In this document: in pieces, positions 1 through 7,396 of the stretch
How positions within the stretch are numbered: the stretch's first letter is position 1
Layout: every line of letters starts with the position of its first letter
NCBI RefSeq assembly: GCF_009690905.1
Contig: NZ_VOSW01000081.1
Coordinates: 1 to 42,559 of the forward strand
Direction of reading: 5' to 3'
Source of the DNA: Paraburkholderia madseniana
Lineage (GTDB): Bacteria; Pseudomonadota; Gammaproteobacteria; Burkholderiales; Burkholderiaceae
Length of the DNA stretch: 42,559 nucleotides
Notes under the pieces: generated by a model
Databases searched by the model: none
What the model was told of the DNA's origin: nothing
Seen by the model: the letters and a program-made list of their open reading frames with translations, nothing else
Program-made: the position numbers and the translations under genes

Positions 1-233
1 CTGGAAAGATCGAATCTGCGCGCGGGCGGCAAAGCGCCGCAGCGCAGTTCGTTGTAGCGTGTAGTCAGGCTATCCGCGGCTAACGGCAGATCAATGCGCG
101 GTGCGCCGTGAAACACCCGGAACGGATCCGGTTGGGTTGCCCAGTCGAGTTTCCCGGGGCCAGGGGCGTAGCCGCCGACGCGATGCTTGCTACGTTCGTG
201 ATATTCAAGCATCGCATGCTTTAACCGGTCCAT
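1..233 (-). CDS. SagB-type dehydrogenase (nitroreductase fold), N-terminal part, runs off the left edge
   Basis: The first 77 residues are present and begin MDRLKHAMLEYHERSKHR. The stretch of LDWATQPDPFR and HGAPRIDLPL is the usual N-terminal signature of the SagB/ThcOx dehydrogenase family, FMN enzymes of the nitroreductase fold. Some family members oxidise azolines in thiazole/oxazole-modified peptides, while many stand-alone copies have no known substrate. The start ATG (233-231) follows a GAGGGGAAC ribosome-binding site. The catalytic domain lies outside the window, so activity cannot be judged. Immediately upstream is a short open frame and then a decayed transposase, so the original promoter or upstream partner was probably damaged by insertion. 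Confidence 0.7.
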   Translation of the reverse strand, partial: MDRLKHAMLEYHERSKHRVGGYAPGPGKLDWATQPDPFRVFHGAPRIDLPLAADSLTTRYNELRCGALPPARRFDLS

Positions 234-240
234 GTTCCCC

Positions 241-410
241 TCAGACCAGGAATATCCGCACATGCGGCTGTACAAAACCGGCTGGCTGGACGGTGGGCGC
301 GGTCGTCAAGTTGGTCGCCCGCGCGGTGCGGGTACCAACCTGAAAGCAGGCATACGCACGCCCTGCGCGTGCATCCGGAAGAACAACTCCTTCGGGCGCG
401 TCGCCAATGA
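241..410 (-). pseudogene. C-terminal remnant of an unidentified gene upstream of the SagB-type gene
   Basis: An open frame ends at 241, eight bases before the SagB-type ATG, with a tail of about 55 residues ending in GFVQPHVRIFLV. On its 5' side it runs directly into decayed transposase sequence at about 405. I infer that this is the surviving end of a gene once co-transcribed with the SagB-type gene and cut by the insertion. I do not recognise the protein family. It could also be non-coding sequence that happens to be open. Confidence 0.3.
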
Positions 411-807
411 AGGTTGTCGCCGCCCTTCTTCGCGGCAGTGGTCGTGCCGTCGCCGTGGATGACCGTGAGTTCAAGCAGCCCGTCCTGATGAAGCTTGCGC
501 ACCGAGCCCGCAAAAATCGCGTCGATGCAACCATCGGCCTGCCGTCGCCGCAACGCCCGATAGATGCGCGTGTAGTGGATTTCAGGGCGACCTTCGGCAT
601 TCCTTTCGATCGGCAACGTCTTCCACTGTCATCCCATGTACAGCAACTGCAGGATGTAGTTGAAGATCCTGTGCAACCCCAGCGTCGGTGCCGGACCACG
701 CGACCCGTATTCAGATGCGGCAAGACAAACTGTTCGAACTGCGCAAGGCTCAATTTCGTCGGAATCGTTTGCCAGCATTGGCTTCCAGCCACCAGTGCCA
801 TCCACAA
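405..807 (-). pseudogene. Decayed IS4/IS5-superfamily transposase, N-terminal third
   Basis: Two frames read together give a typical DDE transposase N-terminus: TKLSLAQFEQFVLPHLNTGR, then PTLGLHRIFNYILQLLYMG, then QWKTLPIERNAEGRPEIHY and GSVRKLHQDGLLELTVIHGD. The frame changes near 695, apparently through a 2-base insertion. A TGA stop at 631-629 sits where the family usually has Trp or Cys. The match stops at the GGDN motif near 405, so the DDE catalytic core is missing. The element is dead. The family assignment is from recognition of these motifs, and the exact IS name is not certain. Confidence 0.7.
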
Positions 808-862
808 ATCTGGACTTTAACCGATCTGGCTCCGCCGATCAAAACTCCAGTCCTGGCGGGGC

Positions 863-1027
863 TCACAGACAAAATTCGGCCGCGTCATAAAACCCGCAAC
901 CAGTTGGGCAATTTGCGCTCACCTTCCACTGCGATTCATGCTCGCCACGGTGCTCGTGGACCATTCGAACCGCCCGTTCACGGACTTCCGGTGAATACCT
1001 CGGTGATTCCTTCGTTACGCTTTCCAT
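863..1027 (-). pseudogene. IS3-family OrfA remnant
   Basis: The reading frame starts MESVTKESPRYSPEVRERAV and continues RMVHEHRGEHESQW, the N-terminal signature of the helix-turn-helix OrfA protein of IS3-family elements. After QW the match is lost and the frame closes at 863. No OrfB or terminal inverted repeat is seen. A weak ribosome-binding site (GAATGGAG) precedes the ATG at 1027. This is a fragment of a second insertion sequence abutting the first one. Confidence 0.65.
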
Positions 1028-1093
1028 AACTCCATTCTCTCAAACGTTGGAGTCTCCGGAAAACCTAATGCGGTTCAATGCGACCCCCATCCC

Positions 1094-1109
1094 GTCTCAA
1101 TGTTGAGAC
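1094..1109. promoter_or_regulatory. Perfect palindrome GTCTCAA-TG-TTGAGAC, possible activator site
   Basis: Two perfect 7-bp arms are separated by 2 bp. Short near-perfect dyads of this kind often serve as upstream activating sequences for sigma-54 enhancer-binding proteins. A sigma-54-type promoter lies about 260 bp downstream, a workable distance for such activators. The link between the two is inferred. Confidence 0.4.
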
Positions 1110-1365
1110 AGGTTTTGCGGCACTTCGCTTCTTGTTCGTTGCCGTCCGGCTACGCCTGAATATTCGATAGGAACCCTCGTTCTAGCCTTATGCGCGTTGG
1201 ACGAGCGGGGTGGCATGGACGTGACTGCTTACATGCGAAACGAGCATTTCCAACTAGGTCAAGCCTCTGACATGTAACGTTTGCGAGACATTAGGCGCCT
1301 GCCTGGTACTCGTCGACCACACTGGAATAACGCCGCTTGTCGCGTAGCAAGCGTTTGCGCCCTCA

Positions 1366-1380
1366 TGGCACAGTCATTGC
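1366..1380 (+). promoter_or_regulatory. Sigma-54 (RpoN)-type -24/-12 promoter
   Basis: TGGCAC-N5-TTGC is present, followed by T. The GG and GC dinucleotides have the required spacing for RpoN (consensus TGGCACG-N4-TTGC). Transcription would start near 1391, giving a leader of about 220 nt before the DUF2844 gene. This also argues against any translation start near 1384. Confidence 0.55.
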
Positions 1381-1614
1381 TCTATGAGCGTCACAAGCGA
1401 GTCTGTTGCGGCCGATATCAAGCCAAAAACAATCTATGGAAGCGACACCAAAACCTCGCACGCGTGGTCATGGAAAGGCCAACGCACTTTCGACGCAAAC
1501 GGCGGGGCTATCCATAAACAAATCCATAAGAGTTTGACGGATATTTCGTATTACATATTAATTGTTACTGGTGAAAGCGGCCAGTCAGGGTGTTTTCAGC
1601 TGGAGGGGAAGCTC

Positions 1615-2073
1615 GTGATAGCGATATATCGTACCGGTATTGCTTGTGCAATGTTCACGGCGACTTGTGCGCTGTCTTTACCCGCACAGGCCACCCTTGG
1701 CGAAAGGGTCAGCAGTGTAGGCAGCGACCAGGTTCGAATGCATGCCACAGCACACGGCGCCACATCGCAAATTGCGTATACCGTGCATCTGATTACGCTG
1801 CCGTCGGGCACCGTGGTGCGCGAGTATGTCGCAGTGAACGGAATCGTATTCGGCGTCGCGTGGGAAGGCCCGACCTTGCCGAACCTGAGGGCTACGCTCG
1901 GCGATGCGTTCAATCAATATATCGCGGCCAGCGTAGCGCGCCGGGCGATCCCGCTTGCCGTCTCGAACGATGCGCTGGTGGTGTTCTCGGGCGGTCATTT
2001 ACGTGCGTTTGCGGGCTACGCGTATCTACCGCGAGCGATCCCCGTCGGGGTCGACGCCAGCGTCATTCAATAG
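1615..2073 (+). CDS. DUF2844 exported protein
   Basis: A 152-residue protein with an N-terminal signal peptide (hydrophobic stretch ending LSLPAQA, probable cleavage after AQA). The mature part contains VSSVGSDQVRMHATAHGATS and REYVAVNGIVFGVAWEGPTLPNLRATLG, characteristic of the DUF2844 family found mainly in Burkholderia relatives. Function is unknown. The GTG start at 1615 is chosen because GGAGGGGAAG lies just upstream and the signal peptide then sits at the N-terminus; the frame is open farther back to 1384 but that part lies at or before the predicted transcription start. It is followed after 10 bp by the DUF3443 gene, so the two are probably co-transcribed and both products are exported. 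Confidence 0.8.
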   Translation: MIAIYRTGIACAMFTATCALSLPAQATLGERVSSVGSDQVRMHATAHGATSQIAYTVHLITLPSGTVVREYVAVNGIVFGVAWEGPTLPNLRATLGDAFNQYIAASVARRAIPLAVSNDALVVFSGGHLRAFAGYAYLPRAIPVGVDASVIQ

Positions 2074-2083
2074 CGGAGCGATC

Positions 2084-3355
2084 ATGCGCGATCCGTGTCT
2101 GCTCCTTAAATCAGATTCGCTTCTCAAGCTGCTTGCCTCTGCATTGCTTGCAGTGTTGATGGCCGGATGCGGAGGCAGTGGCGCGAGCAGCGGTTCATCC
2201 AGCACGTCAGTACCCGCGCAATCGCCCACGAATATATCCACCGCGCCCCAGGTGCTAGCCTCCAATGCAGCAGCGGTGACCGTCGATTTCGGCGTAATCG
2301 GTGTGCCGAATATACCCTTCGTCAGCGTCACGCTCTGTATGCCGGGCACGACGCACTGTCAAACCATTGATCACGTACAAGTTGACACGGGCTCCTCCGG
2401 GCTGCGCGTGTTCGCCACTCAACTTCCGGTGTCTTTGGAGCTGCCGCAACAGAAGGATGGCGCGGGCAATCCGCTTGCCGAATGCATGCAGTTCTTCGAC
2501 GGTTACACGTGGGGTTCGGTGCAGCTTGCCGATGTACGGATTGCCGGCGAAAAAGCAGCGTCGCTGCCGATTCAGGTGATCGATCCGGACTATAGCGCTA
2601 CGCCGTCGGACTGCAGCAGTCTCGGCGCGTCGCGGAACACCCCTACGAGTCTGGCGGCCAACGGAATACTCGGCATTAGCGTGTTCAAGCACGATTGCGG
2701 TCCGGTCTGCGTGCAGGATGCAGTGCCGGCGACCTACTACAGTTGCGTCGAGACCAGTTGCACGTCGATCGCCGTCGCCGAAAAGCTGCAGGTTGCCAAT
2801 CCGATTCCCTACTTTGCGACCAATAACAACGGTTCGATTTTGATGTTGCCAGCCGCGTCGTCAAGCAGCGAAGCCTCGCTCAGCGGGCAACTGGTGTTTG
2901 GCATTGGCACGCAGGGCAATAACAGCTTGGGCAGTGCGCAGGTGATCGGGGTCAGTCCGTCCACCGGCACGTTCAGAACAGTGCAAAATGGCACGACCTA
3001 CTCGAGGAGCGTCATGGATAGCGGCTCGACGGGGCTTTTCTTTCAAACCAGCGCGCTGCCGATCTGCGCAACGCCAAACAACTGGTTTTACTGCCCTGCA
3101 TCGACCCAGCAGTTGAGCGCAATGATTGAAGGTGTCAATGGTGTGACCAGTGCGGTCTCATTTTCGGTCGGCAATGCCGCGGAGATCAGGCTGATTCATG
3201 CGGGCGATCCGGTGATGCCGCTGCTTGCCGGTCCGGCATTCGTCACCCCGACGATGTTCGTCTGGGGCTTGCCATTCTTCTACGGGCGTAACATCTATGC
3301 TGCCGTCGAGCAACAATCGACGCCTGGAGGAAAGGGTCCATATATTGCGTACTGA
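2084..3355 (+). CDS. DUF3443 lipoprotein with pepsin-like aspartic motifs
   Basis: A 423-residue lipoprotein. The lipobox is LMAGC with lipidated Cys29, followed by a Ser-rich linker. The family is DUF3443, usually annotated without function. The sequence shows VDTGSSGLR (Asp101) and MDSGSTGLFF (Asp312), the two hydrophobic-Asp-Thr/Ser-Gly motifs of bilobal pepsin-type aspartic peptidases. They lie 211 residues apart, compared with about 180 in pepsin. Between them is NGILGISVF, matching the pepsin DGILG motif, and GQLVFGIG, resembling the VFGG strand. I infer a secreted, lipid-anchored pepsin-fold protein, possibly an active peptidase. It starts at 2084 behind GCGGAGCG and forms a pair with the DUF2844 gene. 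Confidence 0.8.
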   Translation: MRDPCLLLKSDSLLKLLASALLAVLMAGCGGSGASSGSSSTSVPAQSPTNISTAPQVLASNAAAVTVDFGVIGVPNIPFVSVTLCMPGTTHCQTIDHVQVDTGSSGLRVFATQLPVSLELPQQKDGAGNPLAECMQFFDGYTWGSVQLADVRIAGEKAASLPIQVIDPDYSATPSDCSSLGASRNTPTSLAANGILGISVFKHDCGPVCVQDAVPATYYSCVETSCTSIAVAEKLQVANPIPYFATNNNGSILMLPAASSSSEASLSGQLVFGIGTQGNNSLGSAQVIGVSPSTGTFRTVQNGTTYSRSVMDSGSTGLFFQTSALPICATPNNWFYCPASTQQLSAMIEGVNGVTSAVSFSVGNAAEIRLIHAGDPVMPLLAGPAFVTPTMFVWGLPFFYGRNIYAAVEQQSTPGGKGPYIAY

Positions 3356-3496
3356 GATACGCCGCGTTCATCTGATGTCTGGGCAGCGCGAAGTGCTGCC
3401 GGATCGGGCCTAAGCACGAGAGAAACGCCTGTGTGCGACGTGCATCGTCACAAACAGATAAGTAGGCCCGGGGGATTTCACCCCGAGCCTCTCGCA

Positions 3497-3530
3497 GAAC
3501 CGTGCGTAAACCTCTCGATTTACACGGCTC
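3497..3530 (-). ncRNA. Group II intron domain V
   Basis: A 34-nt hairpin with the standard domain V form. The lower helix is GAGCCGTG paired with CACGGTTC and carries the catalytic AGC. There is an internal CG bulge on the 3' side, an upper helix TAAATC/GGTTTA and a GAGA tetraloop. Length and layout match the family exactly. It starts 3 nt after the maturase stop codon. Confidence 0.85.
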
Positions 3531-3533
3531 CCG

Positions 3534-3770
3534 TCATCCAACCTTTACCCTCAGAAACTGCCAGTGTACAAACTGTCGCGGGTACGCCTTCCTCATCTTG
3601 TGCAACCACTCCTCGCTACGCCGTTTATGCCGTCGTAGTGTCTTGTACTTGCACCTGGCCCAGCGCGCGAGCTTGCGGTTCAGATACCGACCGAGCCCCT
3701 GCATGGCCTTCCGATAGAAAGCCCCGTAATAGTTCCACCAACCACGTATCGTGGGATTGCATTGCCCGGC
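3534..3770 (-). pseudogene. Group II intron maturase (LtrA-like), C-terminal fragment
   Basis: About 78 codons remain, reading NPTIRGWWNYYGAFY, then GRYLNRKLARWARCKYKTLRRHK and QFVHWQF before the stop. This is the maturase/X domain and C-terminal tail of bacterial intron-encoded proteins. The reverse transcriptase domain is absent and no start codon remains. The upstream junction is near 3770, where homology ends abruptly. Confidence 0.85.
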
Positions 3771-3938
3771 CGTGTCCTATTAGCCTGTTTGGATTGGTCG
3801 ATGTTCGGAAAGGGCGTTCACCTCGGGACCCAGATCGATTTTTGAAGAAATCTTTTGGAGCGACATTGGCGACCTGTAGTTTCGCACTGAGTAGCCGCGC
3901 TCAACCTTTACTGCCCGCTCAGGCCTGTCCGCTCTGGC

Positions 3939-4116
3939 GTGACAGACTATATTCCGCAGCCACTTCCGAGTTTCCTTAATCTTGCATCTCGTGACAGACT
4001 TTGAATGCATCGATGCGTCCGAAAATTCCGTCTTCTAATCAATGGTTTGAAAAAGTGCCTTGTGAAAGACTTTATTCTCTCGGATCATTGTGATCCGGAA
4101 GAATAAAGTCCGTCAC
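3939..4116. repeat. Four copies of GTGAMRGACTTTATTC, the last inverted
   Basis: Copies start at 3939 (GTGACAGACTATATTC), 3991 (GTGACAGACTTTGAAT, diverged at the end) and 4062 (GTGAAAGACTTTATTC). The fourth is inverted at 4116-4101 (GTGACGGACTTTATTC on the minus strand). The last two copies form the arms of a long imperfect palindrome (4068-4110) centred on GGATCATTGTGATCC. Such clusters are typical of recombinase or transposase binding sites at element ends, but I cannot name the element. Confidence 0.6.
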
Positions 4117-4250
4117 GCAACGAACATGATGCGTATCTCTTCGAGAGCGGCGAGTTTGGAGCGTGTTGCCTCGCGCAATGCCTTGAGGACGACGTCGTTG
4201 TGGGCGTCCAGTTCGTGAATGAGGGCGCACCGAAACTGACGAGCCTGCAT
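4113..4250 (-). CDS. Short unidentified ORF or gene tail (45 aa)
   Basis: The frame reads MQARQFRCALIHELDAHNDV and continues to LAALEEIRIMFVA, ending with a TGA embedded in the inverted copy of the local repeat. Composition (amphipathic, Glu/Arg/Leu-rich) looks like the helical C-terminus of a real protein, and the stop inside the repeat suggests a gene reaching the end of a mobile element. There is no clear ribosome-binding site, so this may be a truncated tail rather than a gene. Confidence 0.3.
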   Translation of the reverse strand: MQARQFRCALIHELDAHNDVVLKALREATRSKLAALEEIRIMFVA

Positions 4251-4291
4251 CTATGACGAGTGGCGAAGGTGTCATCCATCGCGCGTCTGCT

Positions 4292-5359
4292 TCACACAGC
4301 TTCATCCAGCAGCGGGTAGTCGTTGTAGCCGGTTTCGTCGTCCGCGTAGATGGTTTCCGGATTGACCGTATTGAGTGGCGCACCGCGTCGAAAGCGCTCC
4401 ACCAGATCAGGGTTGGCGATAAAAGGGCGCCCAAACGCCGCCGCGTCTGCATCGCCGCGTTTGATGGCCAATTCCGCACTCGCCCGCGTCAGTCCTTCAT
4501 TGAGGATGTAGGCCCCCTTGAAGATACGCCGCACGTCACGGCCGATGCGATCGTCGCCGCGATCCAGTGCCTCGCGCGCAAAAATGAAAGCGATGTTGCG
4601 CGTGTTGAGTTGCTCGGCGACATAGATGAACAGCGCGCGCGGATGCGAATCGCGCATCGAATATGAACTCGACATCAGGTTCAGATGTACGCCAATGCGG
4701 TCCGCGGGCCAAACCGTGAGCAGCGCATCGACTGCCTCCAGCAGGAAGCGCGCACGGTTCTCGATCGAGCCACCGTAACGGTCGGTCCGCAGGTTCGATC
4801 CGTCGTGCAGAAACTGATCGAACAGGTAACCATTTGCAGCGTGAAGTTCGACACCGTCAAAACCAGCGCGTTGTGCGTTTGCGGCGCCGATCCGGAAATC
4901 TTCGACGATGCCGGAAATTTCTTCGGTCTCCAGCGCGCGCGGCACGGTGTATGGGCGCTGAGGCCGCACGCGAGTGACATGGCCTTCCGGCGCAATCGCA
5001 CTTGGAGCGACCGGAGGCTGGCCGTCATGGTAGATCGGGTCGGAAACTCGCCCGACGTGCCACAACTGGGAGACGATCAGGCCACCCGCATCATGTACCG
5101 CTGAGGTCACCTCTTTCCAGCCGGCAATCTGCTTCTCCGTCCAGATGCCCGGCGTGTTGGGGTAGCCAACGCCCTGAGGCGTGACGGAAGTGGCTTCGGT
5201 AATGACGAGTCCTGCGCTTGCACGAAGCGCGTAGTGGTGCGCGTTGAGGAAGCCTGGACTGCGCTCGGCGAACGCGCGCATGCGCGTGAGCGGTGCCATG
5301 ACAATGCGGTTCGATAACTTCAGCGCGCCAATCTGGATGGGATCGAAGAGTGTGGACAT
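4292..5359 (-). CDS. Old Yellow Enzyme family ene-reductase (NemA-like)
   Basis: A 355-residue FMN-dependent alkene reductase that uses NAD(P)H to reduce activated C=C bonds such as those in N-ethylmaleimide and enones. It begins STLFDPIQIGALKLSNRIV. It shows SQLWHVGRVSDP, the substrate-binding pair His173/Asn176 with Tyr178 in HAANGYL, RYGGSIENRARF, and the FMN phosphate region AFGRPFIANPDL. The segment HLNLMSSSYSMRDS differs from the usual RLSP-type sequence, so substrate range may differ. The start at 5359 is preferred over an in-frame ATG at 5374 because the shorter form gives the family N-terminus. It is divergent from an Rrf2 repressor, which probably controls it in response to an electrophile. 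Confidence 0.9.
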   Translation of the reverse strand: MSTLFDPIQIGALKLSNRIVMAPLTRMRAFAERSPGFLNAHHYALRASAGLVITEATSVTPQGVGYPNTPGIWTEKQIAGWKEVTSAVHDAGGLIVSQLWHVGRVSDPIYHDGQPPVAPSAIAPEGHVTRVRPQRPYTVPRALETEEISGIVEDFRIGAANAQRAGFDGVELHAANGYLFDQFLHDGSNLRTDRYGGSIENRARFLLEAVDALLTVWPADRIGVHLNLMSSSYSMRDSHPRALFIYVAEQLNTRNIAFIFAREALDRGDDRIGRDVRRIFKGAYILNEGLTRASAELAIKRGDADAAAFGRPFIANPDLVERFRRGAPLNTVNPETIYADDETGYNDYPLLDEAV

Positions 5360-5463
5360 CTGCGGGCTTCTCATTTCGGTGTTGAGGGTAGCAAGAACGG
5401 CTGCTGCGTTCCTCTGACTATGGAACGTGGCACACCAAACGTTTATCGTCACAGCGTATTTGA

Positions 5464-5482
5464 TGTAACAATAGTTGTTACA
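5464..5482. promoter_or_regulatory. Operator palindrome TGTAACAA-TAG-TTGTTACA
   Basis: Perfect 8-bp arms around a 3-bp centre, about 105 bp upstream of the ene-reductase start and in the divergent region shared with the Rrf2 gene. A second copy of the same half-site pair lies at 5669. It probably binds the Rrf2 protein. Confidence 0.6.
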
Positions 5483-5668
5483 ACATAAACCATCGAGGCC
5501 ATCGACACAAGTCTCTTGTCATGAACAGACGTCGTCGACGAGACGCATATGGCGCGGGCGGGGCGGCTCCGGTACCCATGTGTGTAGCGTGAAAACGTCC
5601 GTCTTTTAAGGCAAGGAATGCGCTTTGTCGCCGGATTCATCAAACTTGTCAGGATTGACTACCCATGG

Positions 5669-5687
5669 TGTAACGAATATAGTTACA
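5669..5687. promoter_or_regulatory. Second operator TGTAAC-N7-GTTACA, near the Rrf2 start
   Basis: A palindrome of TGTAAC and GTTACA with a 7-bp AT-rich centre, 26 bp before the Rrf2 ATG. It shares half-sites with the 5464 operator. Its placement suggests autoregulation. Confidence 0.55.
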
Positions 5688-5713
5688 ACTAAATTGACTA
5701 ACGCGGGCTTTCT

Positions 5714-6163
5714 ATGAGCGCCAACAGCCGCTTGACCGTGGCGACCCACATCCTGGCGTGGATGGCGCTTGTCGCACGGCGCAGTCCTGACCCGGTCACG
5801 TCCGATCGGATCGCTGCGAGTGTCAACACCAATCCGGTGGTGATTCGTCGTACGCTTGGGTTGCTTGCAACAGGTGGCCTTGTCGAGAGCTATCGCGGTG
5901 TCAACGCGGGATGGCGTCTGGCGAAGAGTGCGGACGCAATCAGTTTGCTCGACGTCTTTAACGCACTTGAAGAGGGCGCGCGTTTCGCGCTGCACCCTTC
6001 GAAACCTAGCCAGGCGTGCCCCGTCGGTCGAGGCATCGGGGCGACGCTGAGCCACGTCTATGATTCGATCGACGATGGCGTTCGAAAGACGCTTGCCGCC
6101 ACGACGATCGAAGCGGTACTCACAGACACTCTTTCATCGCAACCATCGAAAAGGCGCGGCTGA
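5714..6163 (+). CDS. Rrf2-family transcriptional repressor
   Basis: A 149-residue protein starting MSANSRLTVATHILAWMAL. It has the Rrf2 winged helix: SDRIAASVNTNPVVIRRTLGLL as the recognition region, then GGLVESYRGVNAGWRLAKSADAISLLDVF as the wing and dimer helix. Only one cysteine (ACPVGRGI) is visible where IscR and NsrR carry three, so it is unlikely to hold an Fe-S cluster and is closer to the YwnA type. It is divergent from the ene-reductase with two matching palindromes between them. It probably represses that gene and itself. No strong ribosome-binding site is visible. Confidence 0.85.
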   Translation: MSANSRLTVATHILAWMALVARRSPDPVTSDRIAASVNTNPVVIRRTLGLLATGGLVESYRGVNAGWRLAKSADAISLLDVFNALEEGARFALHPSKPSQACPVGRGIGATLSHVYDSIDDGVRKTLAATTIEAVLTDTLSSQPSKRRG

Positions 6164-6238
6164 ATTCGAGTTGGTTATCAGGGCACATTGGCCCCAAAGG
6201 AGTGAGAGAGCGTATCGCCGCCAAATGGGCGATGCTGG

Positions 6239-6952
6239 CTACGCTTTGGCGCGCTTGCGCGCCGTTCGCGTAACCGCTGACTTTTGAAAAGCTGCGCATT
6301 GTTCGGTGACGCTCTGCAGATGATCCGGACCCGCCGTGATCGCGCCAAGCAACGTCATCACGACAAAATCGATCAGCTTTGGTACCGCCACTTTGGTGTC
6401 CGCGCGCGGCGCGCGGTTCGCCAGGATCAGCGTGGCGAGACCATGCTCCATACTCCACGCGGCATGGGTCACGAGCTTGAGATCGGAGTGGGCCCAACCA
6501 CTCTCGATAGCCAGCGCCTGGATCGTCTCGGAAAACAACCCAAAAGACCTGTTACTTTCCTCGGCGAGTTCCGGATACGCTTGATGCGCCACGATGCGAG
6601 GCCCGATCATCAGACTGAACAGCCCATTGTGGCGCTGCGCGAACTCAACATACACCCGCATCATCCGGTACGCTTTGGCAAGCGCCGTATCCTCGCTGTC
6701 ACGGATCGCAACGCGCAGCGCAGCGAGGTCACGATAACCGCTTGCCGCGATCGTGGCCAGCAGTTCGTCGATACCCGAAAAATGTCGCGAGGGTGCGGCT
6801 TCTGATACGCCCACCATGCGTGCGAGGTAACGCAGGCTCAAGTCTTGTGCCGATACCTCCATGAGCGCGCTGCGCCCTGCTTCGATGAGTGCGTTGCGCA
6901 GATTGCCATGGTGGTAATCCGCATTCTTCGGGGTAGCTGGCTTGGGACTCAC
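6239..6952 (-). CDS. TetR-family regulator with a TetR-like (WHG) C-terminal domain
   Basis: A 237-residue protein. The N-terminal helix-turn-helix reads YHHGNLRNALIEAGRSAL, then LSLRYLARMVGVSEAAPSRHF. The C-terminal part (FAQRHNGLFSLMIGPRIVAH, WSMEHGLATLIL) matches the ligand-binding domain type often called WHG. The GTG start at 6952 follows GAAGG and begins the domain correctly; upstream codons are open but do not look coding. It converges with the Rrf2 gene. The neighbour on its upstream side is a truncated MFS gene, so its original target may be lost. Confidence 0.85.
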   Translation of the reverse strand: MSPKPATPKNADYHHGNLRNALIEAGRSALMEVSAQDLSLRYLARMVGVSEAAPSRHFSGIDELLATIAASGYRDLAALRVAIRDSEDTALAKAYRMMRVYVEFAQRHNGLFSLMIGPRIVAHQAYPELAEESNRSFGLFSETIQALAIESGWAHSDLKLVTHAAWSMEHGLATLILANRAPRADTKVAVPKLIDFVVMTLLGAITAGPDHLQSVTEQCAAFQKSAVTRTARKRAKA

Positions 6953-7042
6953 GTGACCTTCGTTCGAGGAGCAAAACAAGGAAATGATTATAAATTCTGC
7001 GTAGATAGGCACGCAATATCGCCAACGCGCGATCGCCTCCTG

Positions 7043-7302
7043 ACAATGTGGCGCACGCCGAACAGCACATAGCCGACGAAGAAGAGCCCGGCGCCCAATC
7101 CATATACCGTTTCGCTGAATCGCAGATCCACGACCATCTGCAACTTCGCAAAAGCAACGTTCGAACGACCGACCCACGCCAGCATCCATAAGCCAAACAG
7201 TATCGGCAGTATCCTCCATTGCGCTGAAGTGTAGGCCTTCCGCAGGAGGGCGTTGTCATCTGATGATGACCCGTCTACACAGGTTTCCCTCACCACTTCC
7301 AT
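7043..7302 (-). pseudogene. MFS transporter (anion:cation symporter type), N-terminal remnant
   Basis: The reading frame starts behind GGAGGACAGA and gives ALLRKAYTSAQWRILP, then SNVAFAKLQMVVDL and FSETVYGLGAGLFFVGYVLF, the first transmembrane helices of ACS-family MFS carriers. Homology stops after GYVLFGV near 7043 and ten or so helices are missing. It lies directly downstream of the CoA-transferase gene on the same strand and was probably the uptake system for that pathway. It is not functional. Confidence 0.8.
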
Positions 7303-7396
7303 TCTGTCCTCCGACGTCGCCTGTCATGAGCAACAGTCGCGACAGCGCTTGCGTACGGGCTCCAGCCCGTTAGCGCGCCGCGACACGTGGTTGCGT

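Larger units (their letters stand above)
3461..3770 (-). mobile_element. 3'-terminal remnant of a group II intron
   Basis: On the minus strand this segment holds, in order, the C-terminus of an intron maturase (3770-3534), a canonical domain V (3530-3497) and a GC-rich domain VI hairpin ending near 3461. The 5' part of the intron and the reverse transcriptase domain are missing, so the element cannot splice or move. It lies among other mobile fragments between the DUF3443 gene and the ene-reductase gene. Confidence 0.8.

Noticed and set aside
1384..1614. Upstream extension of the DUF2844 gene to an ATG at 1384
   Set aside because: It lies at or before the predicted sigma-54 transcription start, places the signal peptide internally, and lacks a ribosome-binding site; GTG at 1615 has a good one.
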